DNA of 64,000 nucleotides from Dendrocalamus latiflorus. Lineage: Eukaryota; Streptophyta; Magnoliopsida; Poales; Poaceae. The position numbers and the translations under genes were made by a program. Position 1 is the first letter of the stretch, and the number at the start of each line of letters is the position of its first letter. The stretch spans positions 33,147,327 through 33,211,326 of the forward strand of contig CM029658.1 of assembly GCA_017311315.1 (NCBI GenBank), written 5' to 3'. Below the pieces are notes generated by a model. It was not told the origin of the DNA. It saw only the letters and a list, made by a program, of their open reading frames with translations, and ran no database searches. Shown piece by piece: positions 23,250-36,000 of the stretch.

Positions 23250-24408
23250 CAAGGTTATTAAGGCGGTAAGGCGAGGCAAGGCGACCCACCCCTCACACCT
23301 TTTAAGCGGTAAGGCGCTAAAGGGTAGCAAATAAAATGATCATTTTAGCAGCAAATAAAATGTTCATACACGGTCTTAGAGGATGCAATACTTGCATTTG
23401 CGCTTGCCATTTTTTCTGCTTCTACATTACAAAGAAGTAATCATCAAAGAAGAACAACACAACAACTCATCGCGCACACAGCAGCAAACAATCACAGCAC
23501 ACAACACACTATAGTTCATCGCACTCACACAAACGCACACAGCACAGTCCGTCGTCGCTCGCTCAGACGCACACAGCAAATACTCCTCTGTGTGTCTCGC
23601 TCGCTCATCTCACTCGCTCTCTCTCCCACTCAACCACCTCGGCGCCTCTACTCTCATCTCTCTCGCTCGGCGCTTGGTCTCTCCCTTCTCCCCGCGTGCC
23701 TCCGTCTCCCTCAGTCCCTCCCTTCTCCTCGCGCACCTCCGCCTCGCCCCCCTCCCTCCCCTGCTCCCCCTCCCTCTCATCCTCCCCCTCTCTACCAGCC
23801 TCGTGAGGCCGGCAGAGAGGGGGAGGATGAGAGGGAGGGGAGTAGGGGAGGGAGGGGATGAGGCGAAGGCGCAGAGGCGGAGCCAGTGAGCCACCATGGG
23901 GAGGCGGGGAGAAGGGAGGGACCGAGGGAGGTGAAGGTCGGTGGAGAGGGGGAGTCAGGGAGGTAGGGGGAGGAGGAGGCTGGGGAGGTAGGGGAGGAGG
24001 AGGCCGGGGAGGTAGGGGAGGAGGAGGAGGCCGGGGAGGTAGGGCATACCTGGAGATGGAGGCCACAGCAGATGGCTGCCGACGCGCCGCTTTGAGGATG
24101 GTGGCACCACGGGGTGACGGGGATGGAGGCGGCGCTAGGGTTCGACTTCGTCCCAGGCTTATGTGACAGGTTCCCCATTGGCCCCCCTCATCCCATCTCT
24201 TTATACTTGCTTTTTCAGGTTCTTGGGGCGTCCGCCTTCGCCGTCTCCTAGCTTTTCTTCGCCTAACCGACGCCATAGCGACGCCTTAGGGTTTGAGGCA
24301 GACGCCATACTCCCTCCTGCAAGGCGACGCCGACGCCTTACAGTGCTTCACCGCCTTACCGCCTAAGCGTCACTTAAGCGACGCTTAGGCGACGCCTCAA
24401 TAAGAATG
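23250..24408. mobile_element. hAT-like element with GC-rich interior
   Basis: Ends CAAGGTTATTAAGGCG and, inverted, CATTCTTATTGAGGCG form terminal inverted repeats. Flanks AGCTTAAT and AACTTAAT match at 7 of 8 bases, as expected for the 8-bp hAT target duplication. The 23590-24150 interior is very GC-rich, with GGGGAGG and GGAGGAGG repeats and long spurious frames. No transposase is seen, so the element is non-autonomous, possibly with captured DNA. Confidence 0.75.
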
Positions 24409-24495
24409 AACTTAATAAAAAAACCATTTGCACAATTATAGCTTAAATCTTCTAGATTTAACTGTGACACTATAAGTAATATCTATTGGTTTATC

Positions 24496-25290
24496 AAGGG
24501 CATTTCAGTAATTTTCCAATTGAAAAAAGGAATGCAGGCGGAGCCCACCTATCAGTGAGCCCAACGAAGAGATAAGGGGGATAAGACTGCGTCTCCTGCC
24601 TGTGCACGTGCGCGTGCACAAGCCCATGCGGGTGTTTTTGCTTCGTTCAGATCCGGTAATTTCGGCGGCACGTGGGGGAGTGGCGACTGGGTGGCGGCGA
24701 CGGAGGCGCGGGCTGGCCTGTGTTCCTCGGAGCCGGCCGCTCGTGTTACCTCTCTGCAACCTCCCGCCTCCTCTTCTTAAGGCTGAGTTCTTACCCGTGC
24801 GGTACAAATCTCTTCTGATCCCGACTTGCTCCTCTTGGGTCTTCTTCCTCTCTGGTCTTTGGGTTGTGCAGGTGCTGGTGCTTCTGTGTCATTCCCGATT
24901 GAAGCTTTTGCCGTTGATTTCCTGTGTGAACCCTATCGATTTGGTGGGTGTGAGGGGAAATCTGGAGGTGAAGGGTTGACCCAAGGGAGGAAGAAGGCAG
25001 TGGCGATTCCCCATTGTGTTTGAGTGCATCCGGTCGGTGCATTCTTGTGGTCTTGTGCGGCATCACCCTGACCTTCGACTCTGGCATCGGCTACCTGAGG
25101 TTGGAGAGAGCATTGTATCTCCGTCTACCACATTCTTCTTCTGCTTCGGCACAGAGGGGTGCTAGGTCTTCTGGGACAACACTCTTGAGTGTGCCTTGCC
25201 CTGTTCTTCTTGTTCTTCACTGACTTGGTTTGCTTCTCGGCGGCTTTGAGTGCCGTCTGCACTGTGAGTATTATTGATTCTTTTGCAAAG
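24496..25290 (+). repeat. unclassified repeat family, copy 1
   Basis: This shares start (RGGGCATTT, then TTTTCCAATT) and scattered internal words (TCTTGTGCGGCAT, TTGTATCTC, GTGCCTTGCC) with 27963-28925, in the same order. It sits inside the Sirevirus LTR. GC-rich, leader-like sequence is followed by AT-rich DNA to about 26140. Family and ends are unknown; no protein recognised. Confidence 0.5.
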
Positions 25291-25860
25291 ATCAGCAGCT
25301 ATACTTGTTCTTTAATTTCTATTCAAGTACCTGGGAGTTGTTGTGCATGTTTGTAGGCTCAGATTGTGTGCTCTGTGATGATAATATCGAATACTGAAAT
25401 TGATCTAGTTAACTGAATTAGATTTGAGCTCATTTGATTTAGTTTCTACTGTCTGTACTATAGCTAAACATATTTCGATTGAGCATATTTGTTTCCAAGC
25501 AATTGATGTTTTCTGTTATTCTGTAGTCACCTCTGTCTAGTTTGTCTAGATCAAATTATTTCTTCATCCTGTTCATTCTATGGTTGTATTCTGATTTCCT
25601 AGACATTGTCTAGTTACTGCATGCTGTCTCATTGCTTGTGAGCATTTTAATTGAAATTTAACAGTTGACTGTTCTCTGTTTTTGCTCCGTGTGTGATAGT
25701 AGAAAACATATTTATTAGCTCAAATCCTAGTTTCTAGTTATTAGATCATTAATGAAGAGTTTTGATATTAGCATGAGAAGGCCAAGATCTACAATCTTGT
25801 GCAACTCTGTTCTGAGAGCAAGTTTAAAACAATTAATTTGTCTTATGCTAGAGTTAATTG

Positions 25861-25928
25861 TTTTTCTGCTTAAAGGACTGCATGACATGTTATTTTTTCT
25901 GCTTAAAGGACTACATGACATGTTATTT
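25861..25928. repeat. two-copy tandem repeat of about 32 bp
   Basis: TGCTTAAAGGACTRCATGAC followed by ATGTTATTTT occurs twice in direct succession. Confidence 0.85.
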
Positions 25929-26963
25929 TCAGCAGTATTGTTACTATATATTTTATATATATGTTAGTATAAATGGTATGATGGAATTACATGATTATAT
26001 GCAATTTATGTCATTTATATTCTGCTGGAAATATATTGAATATATGTTTAATTCAGCTGAAGTTAAATTAATAAATATGCTTATACCACATGTTTTACAA
26101 CAATATCAGTACTAGATACACCTCTAGCTACACAATTCAATTCAATATAAGTGCTAGAAACATAAATTAGGAAAGTAAAAATAAGAGATTAAACCACAAT
26201 GGAGACACGCAATGTTTTTCCTGTGGTATCGAATACTTGCCGGTCTTCACTAGCCCACGTTGAGGTAAGCCCAAACGGATTGGACTGCCTCCACGAATTA
26301 AGCCTTAAGATTTTAAGTCCACTAAGGTTGCTCTTTCTCTACTTCGGAGATGGCAAACACCACACCACTAACAAACAGTGACGGGTCTCTTCACAATCTT
26401 CTTTGAAGAGATCATCATACAAACTTCCTCCAAACCGTCTAGGTATCGGCAACCACCCAGAGTAATCAATCACAACGCTTGTTTGAAGATTTTTAAGTGC
26501 CACAAAGATCAACAAATAATGCAATGCGCTTGAATGTTCTCAACTACCTCAAAGAGTGAAAATGGGGCAAATGAGTAGTAGAGAGTGCACAAGGAGCTTT
26601 ATGGTATTAAATGAGGTCAAAAAGTGAGCCCTTGTTGCTGATGGTGAGATATTTATAGCTTCCATCCACCAGGATGACTGTTGGGATCGAAATCCCCAAA
26701 AATCAAGAACTGAGAAAAGTGACTGAAATTTTGCTTGCTAAATTTCAGTCACTTGATAAATAGACAGACAATCCAACTTGAATTTTTTGTCACAATCAAG
26801 GAAAGATGTAAATCTAGTTTTTTTTAAAAGAGTTACATTCCTATACTTCATATCATATGAGTATGCATCACCATCCAAGTTCGAGTTCCACTTCTACCTT
26901 AACTTTCAAGTGCGAAGGAACAAGCCTTGTTCCGTCACATCTCAAAGATAGTTTTGCCTAACA

Positions 26964-27318
26964 GACACACGAGAATTAAAGGAAAAGGCATGCACTCCAC
27001 GTAGCTAAGTTCTCTTACCATTAGGGCATGCACAATAGATATAGTTATACACATAAGAACCTACTAAGTATCGATGCTTATTTAAGCATCAATGCTTCAA
27101 AATAAGCACCTTATCTATCCTATGTGGTAAGAAAAGTCAATTTTTCATTGCTAAGCATCTCTCTAAGCGTCTGCAGTGTACATGCTCTTATGCAAGTAGC
27201 AATTAGGAAAGGCATACGCCGAAACACAAGTTTCTTACCATTATGGAAGTAAAAATTAGGAGGAGATCCAATGGTGAGAAAGCTCGGGAGCAAAGGGCAA
27301 ATAGAGAGGCTATCTGAT
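26964..27318. other. no feature seen
   Basis: AT-rich sequence between the outer edge of the Sirevirus LTR and the duplicated promoter block. No frame or repeat is supported. Confidence 0.5.
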
Positions 27319-27388
27319 CTCTATTGATTCCTTTTAATATGAGGTCCACATCTCATGCAAATTAACTAAAGAAGTGCACGTTCATAAA
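27319..27388 (+). repeat. 70-bp direct repeat, left copy
   Basis: This matches 27869-27938 with few mismatches. The pair brackets the broken promoter and exon-1 copy. Confidence 0.85.
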
Positions 27389-27868
27389 CACGTCCATTTG
27401 GCTACGGTTGCTAAGCAAAATAAGGGTCCAACACATGAAGGGTCACAAATTATTTTTTCTTGTTAAATATTTTTAGCTTTTTTTTGCAGTTGTAAAACAC
27501 CTGTATCATTAACTTTTATTATATAACATATAGATGCTAAGAAAGTTAGAAGATGGTGGAAAATAAAAATTCCAAGACTTCTTTTATTCCAAGACCTTCA
27601 AAGTTCACTAAATCATTACAAACCGTATAGCGTTATGCTTGGGTTTGGGAAACTTTAGACTTTCTAGTGCTTCGAACAAGGAATCGTTGACCGACTTGAC
27701 AAACTTCAAGGTCGGTCTGCAAGTGTCATCTTCGAATAAGAATGGATGCACCAGGTCGAGTATACTGCATTCTTTGTTTTTTTTTTCTTTACGAAAAAAG
27801 AAAGACAGAACGGAGACTAAAGATACCGGATGAGGTGTCTTTTAGCTTTCTTATGTGCTCTGTGCACT
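27389..27868 (+). pseudogene. broken copy of the RLK-B promoter and exon 1
   Basis: This aligns with 29556-30069, the region upstream of RLK-B and the first 13 codons of its exon 1. It includes ATG at 27830-27832 and the signal-peptide start MRCLLAFL-ALCT. After ACT (27868) it changes abruptly into the 70-bp direct repeat, so the signal peptide and the rest of the gene are missing. A small deletion removes the region that holds the TATA box in the intact copy. No product is expected. Confidence 0.85.
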
Positions 27869-27938
27869 CTCTATTGATTCCTTTTACTATGAGGTCCACA
27901 TGTCATGCAAATTAACTAAAGAAGTGCACGATCATAAA
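27869..27938 (+). repeat. 70-bp direct repeat, right copy
   Basis: Partner of 27319-27388, beginning exactly where the exon-1 copy stops. Confidence 0.85.
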
Positions 27939-27962
27939 TTGGGAAGACCGATTGTTGTATGA

Positions 27963-27998
27963 GAGGGCATTTTGGGATTTTTCCAATTTATTTTATTA

Positions 27999-28071
<73 letters not shown>

Positions 28072-28925
28072 GAGGTGTGGGTCCCGGACGTCATAGAGAA
28101 AGGGAGAAACGGGGATAAGGCCTTTGGCCTTGTTCGGTTGAGCCAGGCGCATGAGATGGGGATCATGCTGATCCCCACTCTAGTGACTCCAGTGTTTTTG
28201 TCATTGCCATTAGTGGCGTCGCTCTTATCTCTATCCTCTTATACTTAGTTGGGCTCCTCTTTCTTCTTCAGATCAGATCCCTATCTGCCTTTATCTTCTT
28301 CCATCTCCACTGATTGCTTTGATTTTGATCTAATTGGATCGGCTGCTACTGAGCACTTCTCCTTGAGCTATAGCGGTGGCGGTGAGCATGGTCTGGTCCT
28401 CTCCTCCTGCAACTTGAAGCTCTACTGTTTTGTCGGCCTTGGTCGTGTGTGTCAGTACTACTCCAAAGAGGGCAAAGCCAGTGAGGGCTAGGCCTAGGTG
28501 GCAGTTGTGTCAGTGATTTGCCAGTTGTTGAGGCCTCTCCTGTGAGGTAGAGGTGCTACGGTGGTGGTGTGTTGAGGTGTTATGATTTGCAGCCTTTGTT
28601 GGCTGTGTTTGGATGTGGCTTCAGGTCATCCAAGTGCTTGGCTGGTCTCGGTTGGTTCTGTGTCTTGTGCGGCATTATCTGATTCTCGATTTCATGTTTA
28701 TGGGGAACCTTAGTGTGTGAAGGAGGCTTTGTATCTCTGAGAACCATGCCGGATAATCATGGTTCAAGCGGCGGCGATAGGTTTTCTAGATCGACATTGT
28801 TCTCGACGTGCCTATCCTTGCTGCCTTCTCAATGGCTTCGAGTGTTGTACCTCGTTAGTTGTCTTCGGTTCTTGTTGTTATTGTGTGATTGTGAGCCTTT
28901 GATTCTTGTTGTTATTGTGTGATTA
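27963..28925 (+). repeat. unclassified repeat family, copy 2
   Basis: Diverged relative of 24496-25290, in the same orientation, starting with GAGGGCATTT and containing the AAT microsatellite. Leader-like GC-rich sequence with no recognised protein. Confidence 0.5.
27999..28070. repeat. (AAT)n microsatellite, about 24 units
   Basis: Uninterrupted TAA/AAT repeats run for about 72 bp; likely polymorphic in length. Confidence 0.97.
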
Positions 28926-29555
28926 TGAGCCATTATAGTGTACTTTAGTATTTAATAATATTATCACTAATTTTGAGAGAAAATTACATGGTGATATGTG
29001 GGATTAATGACTGTTCAATGATGATTCATGGTCTATTTGAGATTGCGATGATAATTTAGGAATATTCTACTAGTATATGAATTGTTGGCAACCTAATTTT
29101 GTCATTTTGCCTTCGGTCAGTATTATCTTCATCTCCTTTTGAGCGACACTTAGTACTGTCATGTTATTGTTATTATTCTCGAAGTGCAATTGATTAATGT
29201 GGTAAGTAGTAGAGCTCAAACTAGCAGAATATCTAGAGATTATCATTGTGATTAGTGATTAGATATAAACCACCATGTCGAGAAGGTCTTGTGTTAAATA
29301 AGTGCAACCAACATCTGAGAGCAATAATTAAAAAAAAATCACAATTTAAGTACCATGCTAACTATTTATTTATATCCATTAGTTCCATTGAGCATGATTT
29401 CATATTCAAATGACATGGTATAGATTTGTGATCTTGCAATCATTGTATGTTTGCACCTGTTATTTAATATATGCTTGAAACATGCTTTATTTTTATTTAC
29501 AATTCTAAAATTTTATTTAAATATTTGCTGAAACCGCATTGTCTAGAACACCAAT
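28926..29555. other. no feature seen
   Basis: AT-rich non-coding DNA between the repeat and the RLK-B promoter region. Confidence 0.5.
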
Positions 29556-29930
29556 AACACATCCATAGGCTAGGTTGCTAAGTAAAATAAGGGTCCAACG
29601 CATTAAGGGTCAGATGTTTTTCCTTTTTTGAGAATTTTTTAGCATACTTTTTTTGTAGTTGTAAAACACCTGTCATTAACTTTTATTATATAACATATAG
29701 ATGATAAGAAAATTAAAAGTTGGTGGAACATAAAAATTCCAAGGCTTGTTTTATTCCAAGATCTTCAAATTAAAGTTCATAAAATCATTACATACCGTAT
29801 AGCGTTATAGCTGGGTTTGGGAGACTTGACTTGAGACTCTAATAGTGCTTCGAGCAAGGAATTGTTGACCGACTTGACTTAGCTTCAAGTTCGGTCTGCA
29901 AGACTGCAACTGTCATTTTCTAGTTCTAGC

Positions 29931-29940
29931 CTATATAATA
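29931..29940 (+). promoter_or_regulatory. probable TATA box of RLK-B
   Basis: CTATATAATA lies about 90 bp upstream of the RLK-B ATG, a usual distance for a plant promoter plus a short leader. The partial duplicate at 27.7 kb lacks it. Confidence 0.6.
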
Positions 29941-30030
29941 AGGATGGATGCACCATCGTCGAGTATACTGCACTCCTTGTTTTTTTTAAGAAAAAGGAAA
30001 GACAGAACGGAGATTAAAGATATATATCGG

Positions 30031-33000
30031 ATGAGGTGCCTTCTAGCTTTCTTATTTGCTCTGTGCACTGCGGTAATGCATGCATATGCTCAGCCCACTT
30101 CCTCAGGTATATCTTATATATATGCCATGCTTCATGGATCATTTGTTGCCTTCCTTTCATGTTGTTTCATTTCTTGAGATGGAGAGAAAAATAGTGATCT
30201 CTGTAGTAATTAACTGGCTGGAGATTACCCATGTGTGAATCCTGCAGCAGAGACTTTCCAAATCAAACACATAACATTATCCAGTAATCGCTATACAAAC
30301 AGCAGTTAACTTCATCTCCAAAAAAAGCAGTTAAATAACCCACATGAACACATTATTTTTTAACTCGTGACCTTATCCACCTCACCTATGTTTTACCACC
30401 ACGTTATATAGTTTTAACTCGTGTCATGCAATTTAGAAAGATAATAGAAAGTATAGGCTAGTAGATATTGAATAAGACCAATTTCACTATGAAAATCTAA
30501 ACTTTACAGGCAATTTCTTTTTTATTGTGTCTACTGATCTACATCATATGACATATATAGATGGTATACAAGATAGAGAAATAAAATTATTCTTCAAATA
30601 TACCTCATCCTCTTTTCTCCAATCTTAAATAACCTCATGTGAGCTCAAAGCATTACTTCCATCGTTTTATCTAAACTCAAATGTCCTGGGTTGATATGGA
30701 CACCAGGCCAAATATGGTAGACGCAAATAGAAACTATTTGACAGCTGCATTCTTCTTGTTCCGAATGTATATGCCTTTGTAAGCAGCTACACCATCTACC
30801 TATATGCACTGAGCCTAACCTATAACCTGAGGTATCGATGCCGGAACTCAGTTACTTATTAAGCCTGGCCCTTCCCATAGAGCATATGGTTGTACGATAG
30901 GGCTCAGTTCAATGACGCACAAAGTGGAGTCCTTAATTGACCCAGACAAAACTACTCGATTCATTGAGCCTACACAAAGATTTCACATAGATACATAGAT
31001 TCACATAGTTCACATACCATGGTCACAACACATAGTTATTCATAAAGTAATTGCATATATCATTAATTAGGTGTAAGTTGGTATTCTAAAGTGATATCAA
31101 TAACCTGACATAGCTAAGCAAATCTAAATCAACCCACGTTAGTTCTACAATAGTGACCAACTAATATTTAACCATCATAGGGTGACAATTCGCCCCTTCT
31201 TGTTGCACCAAAGATCTTACCATTTTTGAAGGAATTGGAGAGTTTCTATTTATTTCCACGTCCTTTTTTTAGACCCTGAAACATGAAATGGTCTCATTCC
31301 TTCTCTTAGGAACACATACAAGAAAAAAAAGATAATGGTAGCCTTCCCATTAACTACTTCATTTTCATTTATGAATTTCATAGGAATAGAAATCCATGTC
31401 CTATAGAGACAAAATTTCAAACTTGCCATCCTCTTGCCTAATAGGTAAATATTGATTTCTATAGAAAGACTGATTCATTTGAATCGATACAAGGACCCAA
31501 CTCTGTTGCATTGCCAGAATCCATGTCCCATATTTGAAGTGGGTTGACCTTTGGCCTCTGCCCTCTATCTCTATATATATCAAAGAGATGGAATGGAACA
31601 CCTTTTCTTTGTTTTTTCATCTTTTCATCAAAGAGTTGAACAATGAAGATAGATGACAAGTGCCTGATCAAAGAGTTGGACAATGAAGATAGATGGCAAG
31701 TGCTGGATAAATTTGATCAGGTCATGTGGTAACAACGTTCAAGTCATTCGTTCGTTAGGATGCCTTAGCTGCATACATCAATCACTGCACTTCCACTTAC
31801 ATCTATTTAAGCAGCTCGTCTCGCCACTACCTTATCATGTTTCCATACTTCTATCGCTCCATCCCCATATGGGTGAAGAACTCATCGTTGTCTTGGCTGT
31901 GCTACCGGAGGCTCTAGAGAAGTCTAAAAGTTATTGTTCATATTGGTTTTTAAAAACTGTTTTTCTATAGTAAATGTCTTTATACAATAACTAACTTTCA
32001 AACAAAGTATCTTTTTAAGATAAGGTCTACTACACACTACGACTTCATTTATATAAGATAAAATCATACGCGAGTGTCTCTCTCTACAAGTTGTTGGTAT
32101 TCATATGCCAAAGCAAAAAAAAACTAATATGAACGGGCCCAATTCATGGCATATGAAGATATGAGGTGGATAAACAACAACTAGGATTTATAGTTATTTT
32201 CCAAGTAATTTAACATTGATAACAACACGTAATGCACAATAATTTGAAAGTAAAATAGTTTTCTAAAACTAGGTGTAATATGGCCAAAGCACAACTTGAC
32301 TTGTTCAAACAAGGCTAGTGTTCCCCAGTCTTCGTCTTCCTTATCCTTTGTTTTCCTTATTCTCCATCTCTTTCGAATGAACCCAAAATGTCAACATCTA
32401 ATGAGAGAAAATGAAAGTACAAAAAACATTCAAATAAACTGCAAATTGCAAAAGAAATGTATTGGAAAGTGTATTTTTATTTTAGATGAATTTAGAGACA
32501 AGAATAAGGTAAATCAAAGTTTAGACGTACGAGAGAAGGATCTCCCAGAAGTTGTCTCGGTGGAGAAATAACCTGAAGAGAAAGAAAACAGTGTCTGACA
32601 AGTAGGACCAAAGAATATTTCAAGAATTTTTTGTGGATTTTTTAGAAAAATAATAGACTGACATGTGGGCCATGCAACTGAGAAGAAATAGATCTAGGGT
32701 TCCGGTGATTGCCAGGCAGGCACCGAGTGGCGCGCGCTTAAGGCTAGGTGGCGGTCCGGTGGTAGAATTGGTTCTGGACCGTGGGGCCATGTGGTCATAG
32801 AGACTGTTACAATCAAAAGCAAGGGATGCCCAATGTACAGATGTCTTCCCAAACAGACACCTTCCCATGCCAACTTCTCATCATCTATATATTACAATGT
32901 ACAGAGTCTGAATTGATCTGACTAATGAATGAATCAACTGTTCACTATGTTCACTTGTCTCAATCTTTTACAACACGTTATCAGCACCTTTCTCTCCAAA

Positions 33001-36000
33001 TCGAGCGAAAAAAACCGTCGGCCGATTGCCTTCCCCCCGCAGGGGGCACTGCTGTCGTCGGGGCTGCCCGCATGAGCCGCGTTCCCCGACGGCTGGCGAC
33101 GACGCGCTGCCGGCGCGGCGGCGTGGCGAACCGGCAAAGGCGGCGGCACCCGCGGCGCTGTAGAGGCCCGCGGCAGGCCGGCGCGGTGGCGCCCGAGCCG
33201 AAGTGGCCCGCGGAAGGCCGGTGGCGGCGGCTCCCGCAGGAGGCGGCGCCCAAGGCCGGGGCCGGCGTACCGCGCGGCACGCGGTCCGGTGCGGCCGGCG
33301 CGCAACTTGGCCGGAGGCGACGGCGTGGCGGTGCCCGCGGTGACCGACGCGGTGGCGCGGCCCGCTCGGCCGGAGGCGACGCACGCGGCTGGCGACCCCC
33401 GCGGCCGGCGTCCCCCGCGGCCGGCGTCCCCGTGGCCGGCGACGCCCATGCCGTGGCGACGCCCGAAGCGGCCGGCAGCGGCGACGCCCGAGCCCGAAGC
33501 GGCCGGCGGTGGCGCAGCCCGAGCCCGTGGCGACGCTCACGGCCGGCGACACGGCGCGGCTCCCGCGGCCGGTGGCGCCCGAGGAGCCGACGCAAGGCAG
33601 CGGCGCCCTAGGCCGGCGAGGCGAAGCCGGTGAGGCCGGCGCTCGACGAGGCCGGCCCTTGGCGCGGCCGGCGAAGCCCGGACCTCGGCCGGCGCAGCCC
33701 AAGGCAGTGGAGCCCGAGCGCGAGGCCGGTGTGGCGACGGCCGGAGGCGGCCCGGCTGGCGGCAGCGGCGGAGGCGCCCACGGCGCGGTGCGGCCAGACG
33801 CACGGCGAGGCACCGCAGCCCGACGCGGACGAGCGGCGTGGAGGCCGGCGCGGGCAGGCGCAGCGAGGCGGCGGCGGCGCCCGGCCGACCGGCCGGCGGC
33901 GGCGGCGGGGCCCGGCCTGGCCGGCGTGGAGGCTAGTGGCGGCTGGTGGCTTTAGGGTAAACCCTAACCACCACACCTCCCTCCATTTTAAATGGCTGCC
34001 CAAAAAAATGGGCTTTTTTGGCCCAAAATTCCCCACCTCCCACATGGGCCACAAGGCCGAATAGGCTTCAGCCCAAGTTTTCGGAATTTTGCACAATCCC
34101 CCCTATAGTTCGTGGAAAATGCAGAATTTTATGTTTCAATAAATTCCTATTGTAAATAAATGCAGTATAGTCCTTATGCTTATTTATAATTGTACTTGTC
34201 AGTTTATACATTTATAAATTAGCATTTCAGTCCCTACAGGATCTGAAAATATGTACTTGTTCAAATAAATGTACATGCACATTTCTATAACTTTTACATA
34301 TTTAGGATTATTTTATTGCAATTTATTTACAATATGAATTACGACCATATTTAAATTTGCTATCGCTAGCAAATTTAAACTTAAAAATTCCCATTTAGTG
34401 AGTATCATTGTACTTAATAATTTGGAATTTTTATTGCAAAATATTACACCTACCATAAATATCATAATCACAATTTATGGCACTTTGCTACATTTATTTG
34501 TACGCTATGCCATACACTAAATTGGTGTTCACCACCAATATTGTGATTAACGGTATTATAAATATAACCACATGTTATATTTAATGTGGATATATATTCA
34601 TTTGAATTACAATACTCATATTGTTTTCCACATATTTTGCATTCTATTATAACATTACCATACACATTAATTTACCTCATGTAAATTAATCATATACGGT
34701 GTACTTTTCATGTAGGGTTTTAAATGGCTACCAAAGATTTTGAGCCCCTCGCTCTCGATGGTTCCAATTACCCTACATGGGCTATGGACTTAAAAACCAA
34801 CCTCACTACACGTGGGTTGCAAAGGGTGATATTTGATCCTCCAAATGATCAAATTCCGCCGGAGATTGTGACATATTCCGTTTTAAGCATAATACGGAAT
34901 CACATACATCCAGATTTAAAGGCGGAATATTTGTATGAGGAGAATCCACTCACATTATGGTTAGTCCTCAAAAATAGATATGAACAGCAAAGAGCTGTCA
35001 TCTTACCTGAGGCTAATCATGAATGGGCACATCTTAGACTCCAAGATTTCAAATCTGTTGGAGACTATAACCATGCCCTTCATACAATTTGCTCCAAATT
35101 GCGTTTTTGTGAAAAGGAACCAACAGATGCGGACAAAATAGAGAAGACTCTCTCTACTATGCTCACATCTGACAGGGTCCTACAGCAGCAATGGCGTGCT
35201 GCAAATTACCAAACTTATTTTGATCTTATGCATATTATGCTTCAGGCAGAAAAGCATGCTGAACTTCTTTTAAAGAACAATCAGCAACGTCCCATTGGGG
35301 CTGCTCCACTTCCTGAAGTACATGCTAATCAAAATAACAACAAGTTCAGTGGTTCACACAATCACTCAAAGAACTTTACAGGTAAAAACAAACGCAATAA
35401 GAAGCAAAAACCAAGTGGATTCAAGAAAGGTAAAGGCAATTCTGGTAAGAGAATTGACAAAACTGAAATTTGTCAAAAATGTGGTTGCTACAACCATCCT
35501 ACCAAGAAATGCCGCACCCCGAAGCACCTTGTGAACCTCTACATCCAGTCTTTGGCTCAAGGCAAGAATGCTCAAGAGAAGAGATTTGAAGCACACTTCA
35601 ATCTCACATCCAACAATGATGCAGCCGGATGTTCTCCAAAGTTCCTTCAAGAACTCAAAGACACATGTGCTTCTCCCAAGAAGGATGATTTCATGTGCAC
35701 CGAGGACACACTTGAAGAATTTCATTCTCAAGACATGTTTGGAGATCTCAATTAGACTCTCGTTCCATAGCTAATAAGTACTATAGTGTTGTAATATAAA
35801 TAATGTTGTCATTTATATTGTAAGCTTGTATGCTACAATTATATATCGAACACATTCGATATTGTCAATAACGTTTGTATGTATTCTATATATACTCCTA
35901 CAAGAATTTCATTAAATTCTTCTTTTGTGTATATAGATTTTTGGAGTCAATCCAATTGAGGAGGAATTTTGCCTTGTGGATAGTGGTACCACAAACTCTA

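Larger units (their letters stand above)
18938..26963 (-). mobile_element. decayed Sirevirus-like Ty1-copia element, minus strand
   Basis: Reading right to left: an LTR (26963 to 23165, interrupted twice), a tRNA-Met primer-binding site (23151-23163), gag with zinc knuckles and a coiled-coil C-terminal part typical of Sireviruses, protease, integrase and the start of reverse transcriptase, which breaks off at 18938. Numerous stops and shifts make every frame dead. The second LTR is not present in recognisable form. Confidence 0.85.
23165..26963 (-). repeat. Sirevirus-like LTR, split by two insertions
   Basis: LTR pieces at 23165-23249, about 24417-24490 and about 26150-26963 surround a hAT element and an unclassified repeat. 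The outer edge GCCTAACA at 26963 gives TGTTAGGC on the minus strand. A minus-strand TATA (GCTATAAATATCTC) lies at 26645-26658. Confidence 0.65.

Noticed and set aside
23590..24276. Frames of 90-223 codons in the GC-rich hAT interior
   Set aside because: All are Pro/Arg/Gly low-complexity readings of GGGGAGG repeats in several phases.
31400..31683. Possible organelle-derived insert
   Set aside because: The composition and the phrase around 31480-31600 felt plastid-like, but I could not match it to a named plastid gene. A BLAST against plastid genomes would settle it.
33005..33955. Long open frames on both strands (up to 281 codons)
   Set aside because: Extreme GC content leaves almost no stops in any phase; products are low-complexity Ala/Arg/Gly/Pro with no domain.
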